DNA of 29,300 nucleotides from DASPHG01 sp035629775 (GTDB lineage Bacteria > Actinomycetota > Thermoleophilia > Solirubrobacterales > Thermoleophilaceae), in the NCBI GenBank assembly GCA_035629775.1, contig DASPHG010000066.1:1-29300 (forward strand). Direction: 5' to 3'. The notes beneath the pieces were generated by a model, which did no database searches, had not been told where the DNA came from, and was given only the letters and a program-made list of their open reading frames with translations. Shown in pieces: positions 7,412-13,222 of this stretch; within the stretch, counting starts at the first letter, position 1, and every line of letters begins with the position of its first letter. The position numbers and the translations under genes are program-made.

Positions 7412-9867
7412 TCCTTCCGCCCGCCGCGGAAGGTGATCGCCTGCTGGAAGGTCGGCCGGTTCGAGAACTGGATCGTCTTGTCGATCAGGCCCGGCGCGAA
7501 CTTCGTCCGCTCGGTCTCCGTGCTCTTTCGCCACGCGGCGGGGTCGGCACCCTGCTCGGCCGCCAGCGTGTCGCCGGCCGCCTCGAGTGACGCCCACAGT
7601 GCCGTCGCGCAGGCCGCCAGGACGCCGTCGCCGCAGTACTGCTCGTTGTACTTGCCGCGGACCTCGCGGCCGAGCAGCGTGCGCAGGTCCTTGTCGATGT
7701 AGCTGATCCAGCCGCCGCCGAACGCGTTGCCGTTGCCCGGGGGCGGGCCGCCGCGTGAGTTGACGTCCGCCAGCCGGTCGGTGAGGTCGCCGAGAACCGG
7801 CGACATCACCGCGTCGCCGAGAAGCGGCCACCACTCGTCCAGGATCGCCGCCCCGGGATGGTCGACCAGCCCGTCGAGGTCGGAGTCGATCCGGCTGGAG
7901 TTCTTTGCGCGCCAGTCCTTCAGCAGCTCGAGCATCTGCGCAGCGCGCGGCGAGGGGGCCACGCCCGTCTCGAGCACCTCGATCGGCGCGAACAGGCCGA
8001 GCTCGGCGCGCAGATCCTGCGTCGCGGCCTCGTTCATCACGCCGACGACGCTCGCGAGCGTGTGCTCCTTCCGCCGGCTGATCGGCTCGTCGAACAGCTC
8101 GACGCGGTGGATTGCCCCGTAGCTCCACTGGTCGTCGGCGGCGCCCCAGTCCTTCGAGGGCTTGTTGTTCCAGTTGAGGATCAGCCCGCGCCGGGGGTTG
8201 ATCGCCTGCGGGTGGTTCTGCCGGGAGAGGAACCCACGCCATTCACGCGAGCCATCCCCGCGTGTGGGCAGCCCCGGATCCACACCCGGCGCCCGGGTGG
8301 GGCAGCGGCAGCTGGAGAACATCGCGATGTCCTCCTCGTCCGCGAAGAAGGTGTTGAACGTGTGCTCGAGCTGGTTCGCCGCGCGCGTGAACTGCTTGGC
8401 GGTCTTGATCTTCGCCGAGTTCAGGTCGTGGAAGAAGCGCAGGCTGAGGACCTCGCGGCCGCGGGTCGAGCGCGCCTGCGAGATCGCCACCCGCGTGCCG
8501 TCGACCGTCGCGTAGCCGAGCACCGGGCCGTGCTCGGTCTCGTGCCAGCGCAGGCGCTGGTCGGGCGTCTCGCTGTTGCCCTTCAGGAGCCCCGCGTCGA
8601 CCACCGTCATATCGCGGCACTCGCCCTTGTACATGTACTTCGTGTCGCTGCCGTCGCAAAGCGTCTCGACGAACGTGTCGACGATGTCGTTGTTCGCGGA
8701 GGTCAGACTCCACGCAAAGTCCTGGTTGCGGCCGATGAACACATACGGGCCGGCGCCCGTGCTCGTGATGCCGCGCGCGTCGATCCCGCCGCCATGCAGG
8801 TCCACCTCGTACACGAGCGCGGGGTAGTAGGTGCCGAGCTGCGGGCCCGCGACGAACAGCGGATGGCCGTTCTTCGAGCGTCCCGCGGATGCGAGCAGCG
8901 CGTTCGACATGGTCGGGGGCTCCGGGCGCGCCGCCGCCGGCCGAGCGCCGGAGTAAGCGACGGGCTCGAACGAGCCGTCGTCGATGACCGCGTTGCCGGG
9001 ATTCTGCTGCGGGATCTGCCCCCAGCCGGCGCTCTTCGTCAGGGAGACGCGCGTCTCCGGGTCCTGGAAGTTCCGCAGGTCGTTCCAGACCTCGGTGCCG
9101 CGGCCCTCGCCGAGCTCCATCCGCAGCGCGTCGAGGAACATCGAGCGGCGCGCCTCGTCTCCGCCACCGCGTCCGAAGATCGAGCCGATGAAGCCGGCGA
9201 CCGAGATGAAGTCCACCATGTTCCACGGCTTGTGCGTGCGCTCGGCGTCCTTGTACTGCGCGTTGAGCCCGCGGATGTAGGCCTTGATGTCCTTCAGCAT
9301 CCGGCGGCCCTTCTTGCCGGCACGGCGGAGGACGCCGACCTGGCGTTTCACGATGGCGTTCGCCTCCGCGCTCGGGGTGAACTGGCGGAGCGAGGTGACC
9401 AGGCCGAACGCGTTGATGCCCGGTGGATCGAGGATGGCCAGGCGGCCGAGCGGGCGCGCCAGCTCCAGCAGCAGGTGGCGCTCCTTCGCGACCATCCAGC
9501 CGAGGCCGTAGAAGACGTCGTTCCGCTTCTTGGCCGTGATGTGCGGAACGCCCCACCGATCCACGCGGATATTCACGCCCTCGTTCGGTGTCTGCTCGCG
9601 CCGGACGGGTTTCTGCCCGCGCACTCCGAAGACGTTCGGTTTGAACGTGTCGGCCAAATCGCCCGCCGACACGTTGCCGAGCTGCGGCGTGAGCGCGTCG
9701 TACATGTCGGCCTGATCGGTCGAGTTCTCGTCCGTTGGGACGTTCCCGCTCTGCCCCGGGAGCAAAATGCTGTACGCCGAGCCGGGCGCGGCGTAGTCCT
9801 TCGCGTGCGCGAGCGGAACACACGCGATCAGGAGGAGTAGAGCGGTCGCGACCGGGAGGCGTCGCAC
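7408..9867 (-). CDS. Penicillin acylase family (S45) hydrolase, secreted
   Basis: 819 residues, a normal length for an N-terminal-nucleophile amidase precursor. Residues 1-22 form a signal peptide ending Ala-His-Ala. The alpha-chain region contains Asp-Arg-Trp-Gly-Val-Pro-His-Ile and Gly-Trp-Met-Val-Ala-Lys-Glu-Arg. Ser321 (Met-Ser-Asn) is the expected autoprocessing site and nucleophile, followed by Gly-Pro-Gln-Leu-Gly, Leu-His-Gly-Gly-Gly and Ile-Gly-Arg-Asn as in penicillin G acylase. Asn-Trp-Asn-Asn-Lys-Pro holds the conserved Asn that helps form the oxyanion hole. The enzyme should mature to two chains outside the membrane and cleave an amide; penicillins or acyl-homoserine lactones are family substrates, and the true one is unknown. 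It starts with GTG at 9867. The lipoprotein gene lies 31 bases upstream on the same strand. Confidence 0.9.
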   Translation of the reverse strand: MRRLPVATALLLLIACVPLAHAKDYAAPGSAYSILLPGQSGNVPTDENSTDQADMYDALTPQLGNVSAGDLADTFKPNVFGVRGQKPVRREQTPNEGVNIRVDRWGVPHITAKKRNDVFYGLGWMVAKERHLLLELARPLGRLAILDPPGINAFGLVTSLRQFTPSAEANAIVKRQVGVLRRAGKKGRRMLKDIKAYIRGLNAQYKDAERTHKPWNMVDFISVAGFIGSIFGRGGGDEARRSMFLDALRMELGEGRGTEVWNDLRNFQDPETRVSLTKSAGWGQIPQQNPGNAVIDDGSFEPVAYSGARPAAARPEPPTMSNALLASAGRSKNGHPLFVAGPQLGTYYPALVYEVDLHGGGIDARGITSTGAGPYVFIGRNQDFAWSLTSANNDIVDTFVETLCDGSDTKYMYKGECRDMTVVDAGLLKGNSETPDQRLRWHETEHGPVLGYATVDGTRVAISQARSTRGREVLSLRFFHDLNSAKIKTAKQFTRAANQLEHTFNTFFADEEDIAMFSSCRCPTRAPGVDPGLPTRGDGSREWRGFLSRQNHPQAINPRRGLILNWNNKPSKDWGAADDQWSYGAIHRVELFDEPISRRKEHTLASVVGVMNEAATQDLRAELGLFAPIEVLETGVAPSPRAAQMLELLKDWRAKNSSRIDSDLDGLVDHPGAAILDEWWPLLGDAVMSPVLGDLTDRLADVNSRGGPPPGNGNAFGGGWISYIDKDLRTLLGREVRGKYNEQYCGDGVLAACATALWASLEAAGDTLAAEQGADPAAWRKSTETERTKFAPGLIDKTIQFSNRPTFQQAITFRGGRKD

Positions 9868-9881
9868 GGCGATCGAGGCTA
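9868..9881 (-). promoter_or_regulatory. Leaderless promoter of the acylase gene
   Basis: On the minus strand TAGCCT (plus 9876-9881) is followed by 8 bases and the GTG at 9867. There is no Shine-Dalgarno in the short gap, so an own promoter is plausible even though the lipoprotein gene is just upstream. Confidence 0.45.
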
Positions 9882-9898
9882 GCGGAAAGCCGAGTGAG

Positions 9899-10333
9899 CT
9901 AGCCGTCCGTGACGGCGGCGATGCGCCAAGTGCCCTCGACGCGCTCGATGTGGAGCGTGCTGTCGACGTCCTCGTGGTCGGTCACGTTCACCGTCGCGGC
10001 GTTCTCGCCGTCGAGCTGAAGGCTGTTGATCTCGAGCTCGAAGTCGTCCTCGGGGATGTTGCCCTCGACCTCGCTCTGGCAGCTCTGCTGCGAAGCCCGC
10101 TCGATGTTGCTCTTGAGCTGCTCGGCGAAGATTTCCTCGCAGATCTTCGCGATGTCACCATCGCGGCCGGCCTGCACGAAGTCGTCGACGACGGCCGCGA
10201 CCTCCGCCTCGGTGCCCTCGTAGCGGTCGGCGTTGTTGCTGTCGCTGTCGTCGTCGCCGCCACACCCGATTACGAGTGCCATCGCGGCCAGGGCGAGCGT
10301 GTACGCGATGCGGTTCTTCTGAAGTGAGCGCAT
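9899..10333 (-). CDS. Small lipoprotein, NTF2-like
   Basis: 144 residues. The N-terminus is basic, then hydrophobic, then a lipobox Val-Ile-Gly-Cys with Cys24 as the lipidation site. An acidic linker of Asp, Ser and Asn follows. The folded part (residues about 40-144) begins with helices (Val-Asp-Asp-Phe-Val-Gln-Ala-Gly-Arg-Asp-Gly-Asp) and ends in strands (Gly-Thr-Trp-Arg-Ile-Ala-Ala-Val), the pattern of NTF2/SnoaL-like lipoproteins. Two further cysteines may pair. The start at 10333 is chosen because the signal sequence begins there. A longer reading to 10456 would overlap the divergent gpsA-like gene. It may bind a ligand at the outer face of the membrane; no function is assigned. Confidence 0.8.
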   Translation of the reverse strand: MRSLQKNRIAYTLALAAMALVIGCGGDDDSDSNNADRYEGTEAEVAAVVDDFVQAGRDGDIAKICEEIFAEQLKSNIERASQQSCQSEVEGNIPEDDFELEINSLQLDGENAATVNVTDHEDVDSTLHIERVEGTWRIAAVTDG

Positions 10334-10347
10334 TTCGGGGCAGCTTA
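10334..10347 (-). promoter_or_regulatory. Leaderless promoter of the lipoprotein gene
   Basis: On the minus strand TAAGCT (plus 10342-10347) is followed by 8 bases and the ATG at 10333. It lies back to back with the gpsA-like promoter in a 43-base divergent gap. Confidence 0.5.
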
Positions 10348-10364
10348 ACGACGCGTCAGATGGA

Positions 10365-10376
10365 TACCTTGGCGCG
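10365..10376 (+). promoter_or_regulatory. Leaderless promoter of the gpsA-like gene
   Basis: TACCTT (10365-10370) is followed by 6 bases and the GTG start at 10377, with no Shine-Dalgarno. Confidence 0.6.
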
Positions 10377-11423
10377 GTGCGCGCATCGGTCGTGGGAGCC
10401 GGGTCGTTCGGGACTGCAGTTGCGCTGCTCCTCGTGCGGGCAGGAGCGCGGACCACGCTCCTGTGCCGCTCGGCGGAGCAAGCTGCGGACCTGAACGAAC
10501 GGCGGGAGAACCCCCGCTACCTGCCCGACGTGCCCTTCCCGCGCGAGCTCAAGGTGCGCCAGTTCGGGGGTCATGACGAGCAGTTCCACCGCGTGGACCT
10601 GGTCTTCCTGGCGGTGCCGTCGAAGGGCCTCGCGGACGCGCTGATCGAGCTCGAGCGGCAGGGCGTGGCGAGCGGTGCGGGGATCGTCTCGCTGGCGAAG
10701 GGTCTCGTGCCGCCGCACGGCGTCCCGCCGACACTCGCCCTCGAGGCGGCGTTCGGGCAGGACCGCGTGGCGTGCATCGGCGGCCCCGCGCACGCGCGCG
10801 AGATGGCGATCGAGGGCGCGGGGCTCGTCTGCGCGTCCCACTCGGAGCGGCTCGCGCACCGCTGCGCGAACCTGTTCCAGCGCGCCGGTGTCGTGTGTGA
10901 GGTGTCGGACGACCCGGTCGGGGTCGAGCTGGCCGGGTGCGCGAAGAACGCGGCCGCCGTCGCCGTCGGCGCCACCGAGGCCCAGGGCCTGAACGCGGCC
11001 GGCATGGCGGCGTCGGACATCTTCAGCGAGGTCGCCGCGCTGGCGGAGCGCCGCGGCGGGCAGGTGCGCACGTTCCTCGGCCGAGCGGGCACGGGCGACC
11101 TCGTGGCGACGGCCCTCGCGCCGACCTCGCGCAATCGCAGCGCCGGCGAGTTGCTCAGCCAGGGTGTGCCCGCCGCGGAGATTCCGGCGCGGCTGGGGCA
11201 GGCGGTCGAGGCGCTCGAGACGGTGCCGCTGCTCGCGCACGCGATCGAGTCCGCCGGGGTCCGGGCTCCCGTCACCGCGGCACTCTCACGGTTGATCGCG
11301 GGGGAGCTGCCGCTGGAGGACTGGGTGAGCCTGGTCCGCGCGGCGCAGCCGGAGCCGGCGCGCTTCGGCGGGGTCAGGTCCTGGTGGCGGCGGCTCGTGG
11401 CCCGGTTCCGCCGCCGCCGCTGA
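10377..11423 (+). CDS. gpsA: Glycerol-3-phosphate dehydrogenase [NAD(P)+]-like, variant
   Basis: 348 residues, starting at GTG. The N-terminal Rossmann motif is Gly-Ala-Gly-Ser-Phe-Gly-Thr-Ala (residues 7-14). Arg-Arg-Glu-Asn-Pro-Arg-Tyr-Leu-Pro matches the conserved GpsA segment. The catalytic Lys is probably K190 in Cys-Ala-Lys-Asn, and Thr-Ser-Arg-Asn-Arg is intact. Two segments depart from the usual enzyme: Gly-Pro-Ala-His-Ala-Arg-Glu-Met replaces Gly-Pro-Ser-Phe-Ala-x-Glu, and Gly-Arg-Ala-Gly-Thr-Gly-Asp-Leu replaces Gly-Leu-x-Gly-Leu-Gly-Asp-Leu. The tail (Trp-Trp-Arg-Arg-Leu-Val-Ala-Arg-Phe then four Arg) is basic and amphipathic and could touch the membrane. The expected role is making sn-glycerol-3-phosphate for phospholipids. 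It could be a diverged paralogue. Confidence 0.82.
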   Translation: MRASVVGAGSFGTAVALLLVRAGARTTLLCRSAEQAADLNERRENPRYLPDVPFPRELKVRQFGGHDEQFHRVDLVFLAVPSKGLADALIELERQGVASGAGIVSLAKGLVPPHGVPPTLALEAAFGQDRVACIGGPAHAREMAIEGAGLVCASHSERLAHRCANLFQRAGVVCEVSDDPVGVELAGCAKNAAAVAVGATEAQGLNAAGMAASDIFSEVAALAERRGGQVRTFLGRAGTGDLVATALAPTSRNRSAGELLSQGVPAAEIPARLGQAVEALETVPLLAHAIESAGVRAPVTAALSRLIAGELPLEDWVSLVRAAQPEPARFGGVRSWWRRLVARFRRRR

Positions 11424-11427
11424 CGGG

Positions 11428-13110
11428 CTACTTGTAGAAGCTCATCGACCAGCGCGCGCGCGACCACCGGGCGCGGCTCCAGCGCGCGCGGTCGGGATCG
11501 ACCTCGGCGTCGGTGGCCTCGGTCGCGCTCTCGGCGATCGTGTCGGGATGCAGGCTCCACCGGGCGCGGCTCCACCGGGCCCGATCCGGATCGACCTCCG
11601 TGCTCCAGCGGGCGCGGCTCCAGCGTGCCCGCTCCCAGTCGACCTGTCCGGTCGCCGCGTCCAAGTACTCGTTCGGCGTGAGGCCGGCGTTCGCGACGAG
11701 CTTCGGGGTGCTGGCCGTGATCGCCTTGTCGACCGCGGTCTCGCCGCCTTCGCCCGACGTGTTCCGCAGCCGGTTCTCCATTGCCCCCTTCACCTCGTCG
11801 GGCGTCCACTCCGGGTGGTCCTCCAGCAGCAGCGCTGCGATGCCGGACACCACAGCGGCCGCCATCGACGTGCCTCCCATCTGGAAGTACGCCCCGTCGC
11901 CGCGAGCGCATTCAGGACAGAGTCGCGAGATCTCACTGTTCGGCGAGAGGTTCGAAACGATGTGCGCCCCGGGGGCGAGGACCTCCGGCTTGGCGAAGTC
12001 GTCCTGCGTAGCCCCGCGGCTCGACCAGTCGGCGAGGTGATCGTCAGTGGTGGCCTTCGTCCCCATGTCGTCGACGGCCCCGACGGAGACCACGTAGGGG
12101 TCGTTGCCGGGCGCGTAGTGAACGGCGTCGGCGTCCGTGCCGCGGTTGCCCGCCGCGGCGACGACCACGATGCCGTTGAACCACGCCTCCTCGACCGCTG
12201 CCGCGAGCGGGTCGGTCCGGTAGGACTCGGCCACAGTCGAGTTGAGCGACAGGTTCGCGATGCGAATCCCGTACTCGTCCTTGTGCTCCACGACGAACTG
12301 GAGCCCATAGATCACGTCGAGCAGCGTCGCGTCGCCGGAGTCGTCGGACACCTTGACCGAGATCAGGTTCGCCTCGGGGGCGACGCCCGCATACCTGCCG
12401 ACCAGATCGTCGCTGCGGTTCGTCCCGTCGCCCGCGATCACGCCGGCGACGTGCGTGCCGTGCCCGTACCCGTCGCCGTGACCGCCGGGATTCGGGTGGG
12501 TGGTGGCGCTCGCGATCACGCGTGAGCTGTTGTCGGAGGCCGACACCTGGAAGTCGGGCAGGCCGCCCTGGATCCCGGTGTCGACCACCGCCACGCCGAC
12601 CCCCTTGCCCGTGGCGGGATAGGAGCCGCTGTACCAGACCTTCGGCGAGCGGACCGACTGGTTGTAGGCCGTCCGCAGCGTGCTGGGGTCGATCGCTACG
12701 GCGTCCGTCCGGATCCGCGCGTTAAGCGAAACGGCGTGCACGCCGGGTACGCGGGCGACGTTCGCGGCATCGCCTGCGCTCGAGCGAACGGCGAGCGCGT
12801 TGATCAACCCGACCTCGCCCACGATCCGTGCACCCTCCGCCCGGACGAGCGTGCGGGCGCTCTCCGGATCGACGCCCGGCTTGAAGCGCACGATCGTCTC
12901 GATCCGCTGGCGCGGGTCGCGCCACGCGATCCGCGCGACCGCCGGGGTGAGCGGGTCGGGTGCCGCCACGGAGGAGGGGGAAGCAGACGCCGGGAGTGGG
13001 AGCTCGGGTGCACGAGCTCCCACCGCGGCGGTCAGGGATGCGATCAGCAGGGCGGTCGCGGCGGCCATCCAGCGCCAGCTCGCGAAGTGGATATGTGTGG
13101 CGGCAGTCAC
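11428..13110 (-). CDS. Secreted subtilisin-like (S8) protease with C-terminal Ala-Arg-Trp-Ser repeats
   Basis: 560 residues, GTG start. Residues 1-34 are an export signal (basic/aromatic start, then a hydrophobic Ala/Leu stretch). Residues about 70-135 resemble an I9 propeptide. The catalytic triad is complete: Asp177 (Val-Val-Asp-Thr-Gly-Ile), His220 (His-Gly-Thr-His-Val-Ala-Gly) and Ser415 (Gly-Gly-Thr-Ser-Met-Ala-Ala). The oxyanion Asn is in Ala-Ala-Ala-Gly-Asn-Arg-Gly. Residues 490-560 form a tail with seven copies of Ala-Arg-Trp-Ser in three clusters, split by Asp-Pro-Asp and Thr/Glu/Ala-rich spacers, ending Met-Ser-Phe-Tyr-Lys. The tail is the unusual part; its role is unknown. The gene converges on the gpsA-like gene with only 4 bases between stops. 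Confidence 0.93.
   Translation of the reverse strand: MTAATHIHFASWRWMAAATALLIASLTAAVGARAPELPLPASASPSSVAAPDPLTPAVARIAWRDPRQRIETIVRFKPGVDPESARTLVRAEGARIVGEVGLINALAVRSSAGDAANVARVPGVHAVSLNARIRTDAVAIDPSTLRTAYNQSVRSPKVWYSGSYPATGKGVGVAVVDTGIQGGLPDFQVSASDNSSRVIASATTHPNPGGHGDGYGHGTHVAGVIAGDGTNRSDDLVGRYAGVAPEANLISVKVSDDSGDATLLDVIYGLQFVVEHKDEYGIRIANLSLNSTVAESYRTDPLAAAVEEAWFNGIVVVAAAGNRGTDADAVHYAPGNDPYVVSVGAVDDMGTKATTDDHLADWSSRGATQDDFAKPEVLAPGAHIVSNLSPNSEISRLCPECARGDGAYFQMGGTSMAAAVVSGIAALLLEDHPEWTPDEVKGAMENRLRNTSGEGGETAVDKAITASTPKLVANAGLTPNEYLDAATGQVDWERARWSRARWSTEVDPDRARWSRARWSLHPDTIAESATEATDAEVDPDRARWSRARWSRARWSMSFYK
11431..11643 (-). repeat. Ala-Arg-Trp-Ser coding repeats
   Basis: Seven units of the 15-base type encoding (Arg)-Ala-Arg-Trp-Ser occur in groups of two, two and three. 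Two of the groups are preceded by Glu-Val-Asp-Pro-Asp-Arg. Codon choice is nearly identical between units, which suggests recent duplication. Confidence 0.9.
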
Positions 13111-13222
13111 GGCTCATTCCATCGGCCGGAGCGGCGGCCGCTGAAGATGGACATCCGTCGAGCGCAGAGGGGGAATCGAGCCCCGCAGCGCCGCTAACTG
13201 GACGTTTGATCGAGACAGCCGC
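13111..13222 (-). other. Intergenic leader of the subtilase gene with a tRNA T-arm-like hairpin
   Basis: This 112-base gap separates two minus-strand genes. At 13162-13191 there is an imperfect hairpin. Read on the minus strand it has GGGG and CCCC arms around a 7-base loop CTCGATT, flanked by GCGC/GCGC. The loop resembles a tRNA T-loop, but the rest of a tRNA is absent. No clear promoter was identified. Confidence 0.4.

Noticed and set aside
7858..9840. 660-residue plus-strand frame opposite the acylase
   Set aside because: The translation is Arg/Ala/Val-rich with no family pattern; the minus strand encodes a complete S45 enzyme.
13152..13200. tRNA gene on the minus strand
   Set aside because: Only a T-arm-like hairpin is present; the loop has C instead of T at its first position, and no matching acceptor, D-arm or anticodon arm lies upstream.
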